A stretch of DNA of 64,000 nucleotides from Roridomyces roridus (taxonomy: Eukaryota; Basidiomycota; Agaricomycetes; Agaricales; Mycenaceae): the NCBI GenBank assembly GCA_029378245.1, contig JARKIF010000016.1, forward strand, positions 744,001 through 808,000. The letters run 5' to 3'. The translations under genes and the position numbers were made by a program. Shown piece after piece: positions 1-12,083 of the stretch. Every line of letters starts with the position of its first letter. Within the stretch, counting starts at the first letter, position 1. The notes beneath the pieces are model-generated. The model was not told the origin of the DNA. It saw only the letters and a program-made list of their open reading frames with translations, and searched no databases.

Positions 1-48
1 CTGCTTTAATAGCATGTCCGCGCTCGAATTCGATATTCCGCTGCCATC

Positions 49-1809
49 ATGTCCGCCGAAGAGCTTCTCACTAAATTCGACTACGACAAGTTCATCTGGA
101 GGCAATCCAGTGCCAACGAGTCGCAGCACTTCCAGCGTGCTCTCGCAGGCTCCGAAGTTGTCCAAGAGCTTTGGAACAGGGTTGACAAGGGACATCAAAC
201 ATTGTTCTTCGCTGTTCACCTACGTCTCGCTACCCCGCAATCGGAGGCCGCAATCCAAGAGGTCGCCCGTCGCTCCTGGATTCACCTCCGCCACCAGACT
301 CCCATCGTTGCTACGACCTGCGGCCTCGACGAAAACGAGTTCCCTCTCCTCAAGTACGCCGTCCCGGATGTGAACCAAGTCCGCGAATGGGCCGCACGGA
401 CGCTCATTGTTCACACCCAGGCCACCATCGATCTCAATGGATTGCGAGAGGAGCTGGGGTATCAGAAGATTCCGAGCGCTGCCGGCGATCAGACGTGGAT
501 GCACCTCGTCGTCGCCTCATCGTCCACCGAGGTCGAAGAAATCGGCTTAGTTTTTCATACAGCACATGCACCTACGGACGGGAATGGGGCGAAAATCATC
601 CTTCACGGCTTCCTCTCTGAGTTTGCCAAACAACTCGGGAGCACCGCCAGCGAGGAGCAGTTGATTTGGGGTGATGAGATTCAGAGGCTGGCCCCCGCTT
701 TGTTCACCGTGTTGAACGCGGACGAGCCGCTCCTTATCAAACCCGGCTCCAACGAGGAGCCTTCGTTCGCCCATCCAGCCTACGGTACTCTTGGTGCAGC
801 GATGCAGAGTATTGTTCAATCCATGCAGGTGAGATGGTTCAACTGAATCTTTCGTATACTCAACGTTTGTCAGAACGCGTATGGTTTCAAACACAAGGAG
901 GGCGACAAAAGCCCATGGCCCGCGTATCACCGCGCCGAGCTCGTTTTTGGCGAGCAGGAGTCGAAGAGTTTGTTGGGATATTTGCAGGACCAGCCTTATA
1001 CCATGGCCGTTCTAGGTTCGTCTCGTCAACTTCCGGGTATTAGTCAACTGAATCGTCTTCTTAGCGCACGCTGCTTTGGCCATGGTCGTCGTGCACTTCA
1101 ACCCGCCGTCAGTTGAATCCGCTGGGCATACACTCAGTAACTGGACGATGCTCGATGTGCGCCATCGCCTCAAGGAACCGTTTTCCTCCCGGCACGGATA
1201 TACGGGCTATGGAATTGCACCACCCAGATTCTCTCTTCCGCTTTCGCTGTTCTTTTCCGATGAGACGCTTCTTCCGTTGGACAAGGCTATGCTGCTGAAG
1301 TTGATGGACGACGCGCGAGAACGGTACAAACTGCAGAGGGAGTTGCCTCCCGGCTACTTCCCTCTCGCTGCGGAACTCTTTGTCGCTCAGATGAAGATGG
1401 GGTACGCTGCGAATATGTACGTGGTGCATTCCATCTTTCAATTTCGCGTGGTTTGAGTGATTCTCTGGAATTCAGGATCCCGCCCAATCAATGCTACAGC
1501 TTTTCGAGCGACGGACGAGGAGAGAACAAGTTGGATTTGACGTACAAGGACAAGAGCGGCAAGGCTGTTTTCGAGATTACGAAATTCTGGACGTCTGTTA
1601 GCCATCCATACCCTGCGCCGTGGGTCTCATTTGATCTCATACCTGAGGCGTTGTGCTGACCGTATATACTTTGCAGTTATTTCCGTGTGTCTTCGTGGCA
1701 GGGTGTCATTGACCTTGGAGCAGATTACAACGAGAATCTGACCTTGAGGGAAGAGGTTAATAGGTGGTTGGCCAAGTGGAGGGAATTCATGTTGCTTTTC
1801 GTGCAGTAG
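49..1809 (+). CDS. CoA-dependent acyltransferase-like protein (AT-1)
   Basis: Probable cytosolic acyl transfer from CoA to an alcohol or amine; substrate unknown. The start MSAEELLTKFDYDKF is shared with the paralogue at 24161. Exon 1 runs to about 828 and ends SMQ; exon 2 resumes NAYGFKHKEG near 873. Further introns lie near 1015-1070, 1421-1479 and 1591-1676, and the frame closes at the TAG at 1807. The segment HTAHAPTDGNGAK resembles the HxxxDG active-site motif of the condensation/BAHD acyltransferase fold, with His as general base. The closest families I can name are Tri3-like or alcohol acetyltransferases; this is inference from the motif and size (about 500 residues). All exons join in frame, so this is the intact member of three copies. 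Only 48 bases of upstream sequence are in the window. Confidence 0.75.
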
Positions 1810-3428
1810 TTGGTTGTAGGATCTCGGTTGATGTTGAGCTTGAACTTGCTGAACCATCGCTGAAATAGAACTGTCCAATGTACCGTGCCCGTATGATTAA
1901 CATGACTCTCACCAAATGAGAGGAAATGAATCGACACCCAAAAATATTTCTTGTTCATATAGGGCGCCATTGGTTCGGATCTCAGCTAAGCTGGTTCAGG
2001 TTGCATTCTTATTCCACCGAGACAAGAGATGAAGAGTCTGCGCCGGGTTGCTTGACCCCATGTGCTCCGAGAAGTTCTTTGACGCGTTATGCGGGTGGCA
2101 CCGTGGCTCACGTGTGATCATGACGAGAAAGATACCGGGTAGTGAGCTCCACGGGTCCTGAGGCTGGAACTCGAAGAAGCAAACTGCCAAAAAGAGTCAA
2201 GACAAATTTGAACCAAAGAATGCAACCGTGAGAAAGTTGGAGATGGTTATCACGGCACCATGTTGCCGTTAAGCGGTACCTCGAGCTCCTCTTCTGACGC
2301 GTCACGCCGTCGATCCACCTCATTCAGGCTCTTGCCACGCCTCGAGCGCTTGCGCAGCCATGGCCTTCTCTGTCGCCCGTAGATCCTGCGTCTATCCAAT
2401 ATCCAGTGAAACACCCCGTCGTGACTCGTGAAATGTCTTACAAGAAAGTTCCTCTCGTTACTGGCTGGAGGGTGGCATGGGCTTTGAGATGCACTTCCTC
2501 CTCCTCTCACCGGATCTTCCAAATCTGACCATCGGTGAAGCAGATGCCAAAAGCTGGCGGAGCGAGATTTTGTTCTCTATGCAACGTCTCGGTCCACCAC
2601 GTCCACAGACGGCCTCACGCATCACAATATCAAGCGACTGGCTCTCGACGTTCGGGATGACGCTCAAGTCACCTCGGTAGCTTGGATGTTCTCACAATGT
2701 ATCCATGCTTCTCAGCAATGACTGGGATTCCATGCTATGTCTTGGGAAGTGCCTGGCGCTCTTCGCTCTCAATTAAACCTCTGCGCTTGCTACCAAGCGC
2801 TCGTATATTCTGAGCATCCAATTTCCGACGAAGCCTGAATTTTCTCAGTGCTTAACAGAAGTGACTGTGAGTGTCATTCCTCAAGTCAGCCGGAATGTTT
2901 ACTAACAGCCAAGTATGTAGCATGGGCGCCAGCACCCGGAATTCTCAGCTTGAGCGGTTGGATATAGAAGGTTCGTCTATGCGTTTGTCCAGCTTCAATA
3001 CCACAAGCTTCTCGGGCGTCCAGCGGTGGGGTGAATTAGTACATGATCCGTCTTCTCTCAGGGCTGTGTTGAAGGCCTGAATGTTCTGCTAGCTAGTCCG
3101 CGAGTCATCATGAATGGAAGGTGCCTGGTGACCTCACTCTTTGATCTCACGCCTTTCAGATTCAGGCTACTGCTTTGCCCAAGTCGACTGCTTTGATCCA
3201 CCTAACCTCCAGGTTCCTTCGAAGGGCTTTTGAACCGATACGCTGACTGTAACTCCTCCCAGTGCGTCGGTGTGTTGTCTTATTCATCTTGACTTTCTTG
3301 CGCGATCACATGGCGGGAGATGCTGATTGCAGTGTGGCGTGCAATGACACCGTGCATAGATCCTTTCAGTGCAGCTTGCGGACGAATAAAAGGTCCAGAC
3401 GCGTTGCCTTGAAAAGTCGTCGCATCGA
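1810..3428. other. Intergenic, no gene recognised
   Basis: Short open frames occur on both strands (for example 2477-2680 plus, 2250-2522 minus), but none shows a domain, a splice-consistent extension or a plausible start context. I see no repeat or RNA gene here. Confidence 0.4.
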
Positions 3429-4710
3429 ATGGATTCTCCTGCTCCCTCTTTCAATGTCACCGAACTGTGAGTAGTAGTGAGATGAACCTCTTTGATTGGG
3501 TGAATTTAACGCCAACAGGTCTGGACCGCTGGTGTGTTTGCGTCCTTGAGACTGCCGTACGATGCCGAGTCATTGGGATAGATTATCGGCAGTTGGTTGA
3601 ACCTGGCGCTCTTCGGTGCTTTGAGTGTTCAATTGTGTGAGTCTCATATTCATTCTCTAAGATCACGAACAAATTCAAACCAATCTATAGACTTTTACCA
3701 TCTAGCCTTCCCAAACGACCGAAAATCCACCAAGAGCCTGGTTTACGCGATCTACGCTCTTGCAATGCTCTCGACATTTGCGACGATGAATTCAAAATTC
3801 AAAACATTCGGCTACGGCTTCGCGGATATCTCCATTCTGACCAAGGTCGACTTTCACTGGGTTATAACGCCGACTGTCGGCGGTCTTCGTGAGTATCATA
3901 CCCATTCTTATACTCGAAATTTATGGGTTGTTAGTTGGTTTCGCATCCCAATCGTTCTACGCGTATCGGATGTACATACTGTCGAGCAGGAGACTCGTTC
4001 CCGGCCTAACGTTCCTGGTATGTGGGTTGAATTGACCTCGACCGCCGTTAATTTGTATTAGCTGGCGTTGACCAGCATTGCGGGGGCGTTCGCAGTAGCT
4101 GTATTCGTTTCCAAGGGTGTGTTGACATTATTCTCTTGCCGACATGCAACTGAATCCCAGTTGAGCCGACAATGTGATACAGCTTGAAAATTCTCATGTG
4201 TCCATCTCCGTGGGGGTGTGGTGCGGGGCATCAGCGGCTTGCGACGTCCTCATTGCCGTGTGCATGACCTACTATGTATGAAACCTCTCGCCTACGAACC
4301 TCTCTTCTGACCTTCGTTTTTCCTAGCTAACAAAAGCTGACACCGGCTTTGCACGAACGCATGCCCTGATATCCAAGCTCACTCGATTAATTATCGAGAC
4401 AGGATCCCTCACAGCTCTCGTAGCTTTGGCGACCTTGATCCTCTTCTTCGCCTCTGAACATATATATTATGTCACACCAGCCGACGCGCTGCCGCACATC
4501 TACGCCGTCACGGTCTTGGTGGTTCTCAACTCACGCATCAGAATCGTCACCGGCAATCGCAGCGGCGAGATTTCGATTTCTGGCCAGGAGATGTGTCATA
4601 CCGCCGGTGGTTACTTTGCTGCTGCTGAGCGGGTAACGATTACACGGGAGGTACTTTCGGATGCCAGTACGGGTGATCAGATCGAGTTGAAAGAGGCCGC
4701 GACGAGTTAG
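3429..4710 (+). CDS. DUF6534 multi-pass membrane protein
   Basis: Integral membrane protein of the DUF6534 family, greatly expanded in agaricomycetes; function unknown, GPCR-like topology. The start MDSPAPSFNVTEL is typical. A 13-base exon (3521-3533 area) joins in phase to give ELSGPLIIGSW, leading into the first helix. Later exons carry FHLAFPNDRKSTKSLVYA-type sequence, then FASQSFYAYRM, LALTSIAGAFAVAVF and the family signature around 4215-4560: AACDVLIAVCMTYYLTKADT, KLTRLIIETGSLTALVALAT, then an LNSRIRI motif. The hydrophilic tail ends ELKEAATS. About six introns, all near 50 bp. No frame break seen. It converges tail-to-tail with the FAD monooxygenase, 49 bp apart. Confidence 0.85.
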
Positions 4711-4759
4711 CACGATTGCAACTAGATACATATATATGACCACTAATAAGAGAGTCCAT

Positions 4760-6913
4760 TCATATGTTAATCCCTCCATTGCTATCACCAGTTCCCTCGT
4801 ATGTCCGTTCCACACGAAGAGGCATGATCGAGGTAGACTCTGACGTACTACCGTAGCGCCCCCAGGACATCCAGTACTCATCCGCATCGTCCCTCGCATC
4901 ATAACTGAACCTGTACAACGCATGAAAGAGTACAGTTGACTTGAGAACTGTTTGAACTTACACCATTCTCAAATCATCCAAAACATTCGCAAGATCGCCA
5001 TCCAGCACATTCTGGCTCCCCAAAGCTTGTTTGGCGCACATATTCGCTTCGCTCGCCTCTCTTTCAGGGCCTTCGGGAACTGTAAGAAGCCGTACGACCT
5101 CTTCCTCGCCTTTTTGGATACGGGTGCAGCGAGTTTCTCTGCGCAGTCAGTCAGCTTCAGAAATATATCGAGAGTGAGTCTCCGCACCTGTGTTCTTGAA
5201 AGGCTCGGAAGAATTCAGGAACACGCTCCGTATTGCGCGTGTGGGAGAATAACTTCCCTACGAAGACACCGTCTTCGAGGGAGATGGAATAAGAATGCAT
5301 CGAACCGGGCTTGGAATGGTTGGAACAAGTAGTCGAACTTGATTGACCTCTACTCACCGTCGACGGATGTGCAGCATCGCCTATGGCCAGAACCCTCCCG
5401 CTTTCGGACGTCCACGACTCTAATTCATAATATCTTTTGATTGGGATACCTGCCGCTGGCCCAGCCAACCCAGCCAGCTTTCGAGTCCTGCTATGGTTCG
5501 GGATCCACACCATAGGTGATTTTTGGAGTGCTCACCAGTCGAGGCAGGGTCCCAGGACGTCGGGAAGTTTGATTTCTGCCTCCTCTGTCCAAGCAGAATT
5601 TTCTGACCCATCCGGGGTATATAGGACGAGTGAAATGTCTCCGTCCTTGCCCTAAGCGCAAGTAAGTCATAATATCAAACTTTGGATCAACTACGAACCA
5701 CAGCCAGGGTCTTCGCGGCTATATCCTAATGGGCATGAGAGAGCGCATCAACGACCGGGACTCACCTCTGTTGGGAGCGCTCCACGTATGATACTGTGGA
5801 ATTGCAGGTAAAAATAGAACTCAAGAGCCAATGCTAACTCACAAAGGGAAACTCGCGTAGCCAACCCAAGTCATTTTCGAGTACCAAAGTCTTTGGGATG
5901 AGTGCACTGACCGAAATCGTAATCGTCGTCAACGCATGGGAGTCCGGGATGGAAGACGCACCTGTAAACCCAAAGTCCTGAAAAATCCTCGCACTCGGAG
6001 GAGACTCCCTCTTCCTCCATCAAAGTGCGTCGCACGACGCCTCGCGCACCGTCTGCACCGAGAATGCCGTCCGCTGTATGCACCTCTCCGGAGCGCAGAG
6101 TCACTGAAGGCGTCTCGCAGTCGATTTTGACGACCTCCGCTCCGAACATGACAGATACCAAGGAAGAGGAATCATCTTCTGAAGGTTTGATGGCAAGCTC
6201 GTAAAGCATGCGTATGAGATCCCGATGCTGGGGGAGAAGATGAGTAGGAGGGTAGTCGGAGATGACAAGACTTACCGTGAGTTGCCAATACCCGCCCCGC
6301 GCCTCTGCCAAGATTTCCGGATCCCAGCAGTTGAGACCTACTGCGAATCAAACCAAGCGCTGAAGCTTGCAAGTGACTGACCGAGAAATTTATCCTGATC
6401 GTCTAGAGAAAGGTTCAACCAGTTTCTATCATGCCGGAATAGCCCAGACCCACATCGGTGTAATCCCACGCCTGCCGCGGGACTGGAATTGGCGTGAAGC
6501 TCAGCGTCCAACCCCCAATCGTTGAGTATCTTGCAAGCATTCGGAGGTACCCTGGAAGCATATTAGCCATCGAAAAAAAAGGAGAGAATGAACTCACATG
6601 GCACATCCAGAGCCATTCAGCTCCTCATTGACGCGGTTCAGCTCACACGTCGACGAGACTAGCGCAGAGACTGCACCGACCCCCGCCCACCGGGGTGTAT
6701 ATCTTCTCTAATACCACTACACGATGCCCGGATGCCTTGAGTTCGATGGCTGACGCCAGACCTAAGCAGATTTTAGCTGCAAAAATCACCGTCATCGTTG
6801 GCACGAGAGGCTCACCTGATGCAGAGGCGCCCACGATGATCTATGTTTGAGTCAGTGTGTATGTGTCGACCAGAATTAGAGCTCACAAAATTGAGGCTAG
6901 GTGTCGAACTCAT
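4760..6913 (-). CDS. FAD-dependent monooxygenase, salicylate-hydroxylase-like
   Basis: Class A flavoprotein hydroxylase: uses NAD(P)H and O2 to hydroxylate, often with decarboxylation, an aromatic ring. Exon 1 is tiny (MSSTPSLNF, ATG at 6913). The next exon gives IIVGASASG and GLASAIELKASGHRVVVLEK, a Rossmann FAD-binding fold with a GxGxxG-like turn. The mid-region has GADGARGVVRR near 6030 (the GADG/R motif). The C-terminal FAD motif is GRVLAIGDAAHPST near 5380, followed after an intron by SYSISLEDGVF. I traced the exons through WTRKLAGLAGPAAG and the C-terminal RIQKGEEEVVRLL; they join in frame, so the gene looks intact. About eight short introns. It lies head-on to the DUF6534 gene, with the dioxygenase pseudogene downstream of its start. 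Substrate is not determinable; 3-hydroxybenzoate- or salicylate-type hydroxylase is a family-level guess. Confidence 0.82.
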
Positions 6914-7504
6914 TTGCAGTGGTGAGAGGGAGAGAATAGAAAAAAATGTGCGGCGATCTCAGGGATTAGACATCGCGACTACCCTGTGTGGGCGACGGTG
7001 TCGGCGTATGGAGGAGTCCTTTAGCCGACTTGGCCGTGGTGAACGGGGTCGACCCTTAGGCGAACCCACCGAATTCCGCCATGGAAGATGGGAAAACCTG
7101 AGAAGGTCTGTGGGTTCCGTTATGCCGGGTACACGCCGCGGACGGCGTTTACAAGCTGAGACCAGAAATTAATCCGGATGGAAATCATGGTTCTGTGAGA
7201 TCCCTTAGTGGAGAACCGACCGTGGATTCTATGAGTATAATTTCCTGCCATGTTCGTTGATCGGCACTGCGTCGACCAGTCCCCCCTCGCTCGATATGAT
7301 ATATCAAGGTCTGTGCGCCATACGTTCGGACAGACAAGAGAATGTGATCGCAGCCGTCGGCTGGATGGGTGTGGGCGACTCGGAGCCGAAACGCCCACTG
7401 AGCGCTGATTTAAGGAAGAGCCCGTGAGATCCAGAGATGATCATGGACGGAAGCAAAAGTGATTTAGAACTCCGTGATGGCTGATCAAACTGATTCTTCG
7501 CTCA
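6914..7504. other. Intergenic between monooxygenase start and dioxygenase relic
   Basis: Upstream region of the monooxygenase gene. No convincing coding segment, repeat or RNA gene seen. Confidence 0.4.
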
Positions 7505-8630
7505 TATTCTTAAGCAACCAAAGCCTGCCCAATGACCCCACCAAGCAAATGCGTCTTGAAAACAGGATTATACCCATTCAAATGCGAGTCCTCAAAAATG
7601 TTGAGGGAATCGCGATGGATGCATATTGTTGACGGCCATGTTGATGTTGTCCTCGGCGGGAGACACGCGGGGCGTGAATACGAGGGCCTGACGTGCGCGG
7701 GCCGACCACCAGTGAAAATGGTGGTCTCCTCCTGCACGGTCCATTCGGGAAGCCTTTTGTGTGGATACGCGTGGCGCTACCGGTGTAGTAGCCAGGGAAG
7801 ATGCCCGAAATGTGTTGGTAATGCTTGTATGTGAAGGAGGAAAGATTCAAGATGCACTGGTGAACTACGTGACACCGGTCCACGCGCGGCGGGGAAAGTC
7901 TCCTGCGGCTTTCTGCGAGGGAACGCAGACAATAAACCGTTGCGCTTCCCACCCACTTGCGGATCTCGACGATTCAATCAAGGAACTGAAAGATAATTCA
8001 AGGACGTACCGGCATAATGTCCCGTTGCGTTTGCCAGCCAAATGTCCACCAAGACGTGAGGCACCGGTTTGCACGTCTCGACGTCGATGACGCCAATGTC
8101 CCGTAGCTTCGAGGTTGAGAAGCATATAAAACGAAGGATAAACAATGCACCAGCAGCAAACCGTCCTGGTACTCTGCAATGTTTTGGCGCGTTGGATCAG
8201 GAACAGAACGTCGGCGCGTAGAGAAATAAGACTCACTCAAAACGCAGGTATTGTTCTCAATCTGCAACGGCGTGCAGCTAAGGAATCCGGCATCGGTGCT
8301 CCCCGCATCGATTTCCAGGGCTTCTTGCCGCTTGCGCAAAGACTCATAGTCGGTGACCGCGGGGATGCCGTTCTGCCCCAAAGCATTTTGAGCAAAGGCG
8401 CGTTTTCGGGCGGCTGCACACTATACCCTCATTAATGGAGAATGGGAACCCGAGCATACGCACATGATACGCTGCATTGAATTCCAGGGGGTTGCGTTCG
8501 GCACCTGCTTTTCTTCGAGTGTCGTGGATTTCTTGTGTGCTGCAGCGCCCAGAAGCAGGGCAAAAGAGAGAGAGAAAAGGGGCCACAGGTCGTGCAGAAA
8601 TGCGGGGAGAGCAGCATGAGCATTTATACG
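7505..8630 (-). pseudogene. Decayed intradiol ring-cleavage dioxygenase
   Basis: Relic of the extracellular intradiol dioxygenase found intact at 25190-26482. Matching pieces in order on the minus strand: EEKQV then NPLEFNAAYH with a shift between them (~8535), ARKRAFAQNALGQNGIPAVT, GFLSCTPLQIENNTCVL, RQNIAEYQDGLLL, VDIWLANATGHYAG, GLLSAFPRRKPQETF, IFPGYYTGSATRIHTKGF and DSLNIFEDSHLNGYNPVFKT. Damage: no in-frame ATG at the equivalent start; loss of the segment holding TPEVTEGPYYHNAGHPIRQ; shifts in the central part; loss of about 30 residues before DSLNIF; a stop after IGQALVA that removes the last ~20 residues. One iron-ligand histidine is also gone: ATHIHT in the good copy is ATRIHT here. 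Not functional. Confidence 0.85.
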
Positions 8631-9248
8631 TCTGCTGGACCCTGGTGAGGCGGAGACTGGATCATCCGTACGGAACGGCTGGGAGGCTTCTTTCGATGTT
8701 GCCTGGAGGATGGAATCGACCTAGAGCTGCCACTGGGTTTCAAATGGAAAAAAAAAAGATATTAATATTGTCAGTGCTGTTTCGAGGCGACGACGTGACT
8801 GATCGGGCGCCTGAGAGGAGAAGAATGGCATGCGCTACAAAAAGTTCAACAACGAAGCGGAAGGCGGGATGCCGAGCATTGTGGTGTTGAGCAAGAGTCG
8901 AAAGTTGGGCTTGTTTGTCACAGTCACTCTGTCGGGCCTCGGCTATCCAAATCCGGCTTGTTTCCGTCCACCACTGCAGAATCGACGGTATTCACGAAAG
9001 CCACAAAACCGCCGTGCCGCCGCCCAATTTTACGACTCTCCGCCATTCTGCTTCGGTTTTCTGCCGTCCTGAATCGCAGGGAGCGTACTTTCAGACCCGG
9101 CTTCCCTGACATTTTACGACATTCACGCGTGCTGCGTGCACTGTGCCAGAAAAAGGGGGCGGCCGTCAATTTTTAATTTTCGTGCTTGCTGTACTTACTT
9201 GAAGCCTTCAGCTTGGTGCCCTCTCCACTCTCCACCCTCCACCCTCCA
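8631..9248. other. Intergenic, no gene recognised
   Basis: Upstream of the alpha/beta hydrolase. A poly-A run lies at about 8748-8758. Short frames only. Confidence 0.35.
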
Positions 9249-10316
9249 ATGGCCGACGCCAAAGCTAAAGCTACAGACCCATCCCACCACCCCCGCTCCT
9301 TCAAATACTTTCGCCTCCTCGCTGTAGCGAAAGCCATGCGCTTTCTCATCCGAAGGACCGTCCCGCTGCCCGTGCACGACAATCCCAACGTCATCCGCAC
9401 TGATGGAGTCGTGCCTTCCAGGGACCAGGGCCGCGACATCCGAGTGCGTTGGTATCGACCGGTTGGGACCGACACTGAGAAGTCGCTACCTGTCCTCATC
9501 CATTTTCATGGCTCTGGATTCGTCATGTATGTGTATATTTCCTGCTGAGGAGCGACATTTCTCATCCAATCCAAACTAGTCCACTCTTCGGGCAGGATGA
9601 CGAGTGGTGTTTGATGGTAGCCGAACGTGGCTGGCTCGTCGTCGACGCCGACTACCGCAAGGCGCCCGAACACCCCTTCCCTCTTCCTTGTCAAGACGTC
9701 GAGGACGTCGCCCGGCACATTATTGCCTCTGTTCCGCACACTACGATTTCGCTCAGTGGCTTCAGCGCCGGTGGATGTCTCGCCCTGGGACTCGGCGTGA
9801 CCCTAGGCCCTCAAGTTGTCCGCTCGGTGGTGACATTCTACCCATCTACAGACGCCAAATTGGACACAAGCAGTGAACCGCCGACCAAGCGCAGAGTAAG
9901 CGGGACCGCTCTCCCGCGATTCCTCATCCGCCACTCCGCCGCATCGTACATCCTCCCCGGGACATCTGTCAGCCTCACAAACCCACTCCTATCTCCCGCC
10001 CAAGCCCCCGTCGACGCTCTACCACGTCATATATGGACTTGTACAGGCACCGCGGACCCGTTGTACGTCGGCGCTGAGACGTTCATGAAGCGGTTGCAAA
10101 GTGAAGGGCATCCGGACGCTGTGTTCAAGTCCGTTGAAGGAGCGGGACATGGGTTTGTTCAGATTGCTTCGCCGGTGAAGCCGGATCCGAGGGCGGGGGA
10201 GGTGTATGAGGAGGCTGTCGCTTTTTTACTCAACTCTATCAAGGATGATATGGTGAGTACTCAGTTGGCCTTGAGGGATTTAGCACTCATGTTTTGACTA
10301 GGGATCTGATATGTGA
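9249..10316 (+). CDS. Alpha/beta hydrolase (hormone-sensitive-lipase-like esterase)
   Basis: Serine esterase or carboxylesterase of the alpha/beta-hydrolase-3 type; cleaves short acyl esters. Start MADAKAKATDPSHHPR at 9249; an in-frame upstream ATG at 9186 would add 21 residues. The oxyanion-hole segment is IHFHGSGFV (HGGG-like) just before an intron at ~9527-9578. The nucleophile elbow is SLSGFSAGGCLAL (GxSxG, Ser in GFSAGG). The catalytic Asp is likely in TGTADPLYVG and the catalytic His in EGAGHGFVQIA. VVDADYRKAPEHPFP is the family's typical strand after the oxyanion hole. A last intron after KDDM would give the C-terminus GSDM at 10316; without it the frame ends at 10297. No signal peptide, so likely cytosolic. 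No frame break. Confidence 0.82.
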
Positions 10317-10682
10317 ACTGTCATACATATTCGGTAATTCAATGGGCAAAGTCCTTCGACTCTCAAGTAGAATGGTAAGTACGTAGACTCACTGCCTTCT
10401 GGCCGTTACGCCTTGAATAACTCTGAGACTGGACGTCTCCAAATATTGAGGTAGCTGCTTTGCGCTCGCGTTCTAACAAGCCTTCAACATCCTCCAAGAT
10501 TCCTGACATTTCCCGCCCGTCCTGGCCAAGTATGTCGCTTTTTATTGAAATCAAATTCCGCTCAGACACTGTGGAACCACCGGTCCGTGCATGCTCAGTA
10601 CTTTCGCGGGAGAGCAGCAGAAAGTTGATTTAATATTCCCGTGACCTCACCCTATATCTGTCTCATTCGGTTTTCCCCTAAT

Positions 10683-10774
10683 TCTTGACTAGTATATCGG
10701 TTCAGTACACCCGCTTGTCATCAATATCCACCATGGTTTCGCGGGAGAGCAGGGTTCGACTCCCTGGTCGAGAG
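10683..10774 (+). tRNA. tRNA-Asp (anticodon GTC) with a 19-base intron
   Basis: The cloverleaf can be folded by eye. The acceptor strands TCTTGAC (10683-10689) and GTCGAGA (10767-10773) pair at all seven positions with one T-G wobble; G10774 is the discriminator. The anticodon stem CCCGC (10710-10714) pairs with GCGGG (10741-10745). The loop TTGTCA-C carries GTC at 10717-10719. A 19-base intron (10721-10739) sits at the canonical site, one base 3' of the anticodon. The T arm CAGGG-TTCGACT-CCCTG spans 10750-10766 and is the pol III B box. A run of five T's at 10779-10783 is a pol III terminator. Confidence 0.9.
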
Positions 10775-11118
10775 TTCCTTTTTCTACCTATCTGCTTTTT
10801 TCCTGGCTTGACACACACCTCACCCTGTTCGCAACAAACCTTGCTCAGAACCATTCAAATTACTCAACGCCAGCTACAATTGTATAATACTTGTTACAAT
10901 ACCTACCTGTATGGAATAGGCAACCAAAAGGAAGCGAAGAAAAAGAGATAGATAGATCCACGAATAATGATCGAGTCCTGCGTATGGGATACGCTTTTTT
11001 GTACAGTACTGCGTTTGGGTCGTCTAGTGTCGTGTCGAGGGTATCGAGTGGGTAGATCGGTGTACTTTATGTACAGCCGGCGGCGTGTGAAGAAGGCAGT
11101 GGCAACGGATCGTCCGCG
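10775..11118. other. Intergenic 3' of tRNA-Asp
   Basis: Contains the tRNA terminator T-run and the 3' flank of the F-box-like gene. The stretch 10317-10682 on the other side of the tRNA likewise shows no gene. Confidence 0.4.
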
Positions 11119-12083
11119 TCAACAGCGACCCTCCTGCTGCTGCTGGTCCGAAAGAGCCGGAGGCCCCGAAGGCATTGTCCACGCACGACCACGCCAGCCA
11201 ACGACGGCCGTCCCCGCGCGTATGAGGTCGGCCAGCCTCGGGTGCTTGCGGGCCTCGGCGAGGAAGAGGGAGGTGCCGAGGACGGGCCGTCGGTGGTGGC
11301 CTTGGGGCTCATCGCCGAGGGAGATGCGTGTGAGTGCGGGGTTGGCTGCGATCGTAGGCAGTGCGGGACCCCAGAAGGTCGGTACTGGTGTAAGCAGGGA
11401 GGTGAGGCGGGGTGCGCTGGCGAGGGCTGCTACGAGGGGTACGAGGGCAGGGTCGGAGGAGAGGGGGAAGGAGGTGCTGGCGGAGGTCTTGGGACTCGTC
11501 AATTAGTTGGGAAAGGTGAGAGTGCAAGACAAAGTGGACGCACGAGGGCAGGTGATGCAGCTACTGCTTCTGATATGGCTCCGAGAACCACGCGAGCGTG
11601 CGGCGTCGAGAGGTAGGTCCCCGACGACTTTCGGATAGAGATGGAATGCAGGCCACGAAGCTGCCGGAGAGCTTCGGGCAGGCCGTCTGGTGTTGACGAC
11701 GGGAGGGTGATGTCAAGGGCACGGAGACCACATCGGAGTAGTGCAAGGACTTGTGCGTCTGCTGAGCTCGGTGCGGGTAGAACCAGAGTGCGGACAGCGC
11801 GTGCGAGGTGGGGCTGGGCACGGAGGGCTCTCAGACAATTGGCAGACTGGGAGGGGGTATGGAGGACGAGGGTGTCGTAGAAGAGCGGGAGGCCTATGCG
11901 ATGGAAGGCTCGGCAGACGAGGAGCGGGGCAAGTCGGGTGCGAGTAGGCGTCGTGTGGGCACCATGCGAATGGTGGTCGCGATGCCACGGGGTCCGGGCA
12001 TGTGGGTACGAAGGGCCGACGACGGCGTCGAAGAGGATGCTTTCCAGCAGCTCTTCCGGGAAGGACGCCACAGCGAGGGACAT
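11119..12083 (-). CDS. F-box-like protein
   Basis: Probable substrate adaptor of an SCF ubiquitin ligase. I place the start at the ATG at 12083 (MSLAVASFPEELLESILF), because FPEELLESILFDAVV followed by APLLVCRAFHRIGLPLFYD is the usual agaricomycete F-box-like layout; the longer open frame upstream has no such signal. After the F-box the protein is leucine-rich (ARAVRTLVLPAPSSADAQVL, LLRCGLRALDITLP). One intron after SPAL (about 11501-11556) joins in phase to TSASTSFPLSSDPAL, and the frame ends QQQQEGRC. The region is very GC-rich, so long antisense frames occur opposite it; these are shadows. Target unknown. Confidence 0.6.

Noticed and set aside
5380..5620. Apparent frameshift in the FAD monooxygenase before the GDAAHP motif
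   Set aside because: A GT-AG intron that splits a Trp codon joins GPCLDW to TRKLAGLAG in frame.
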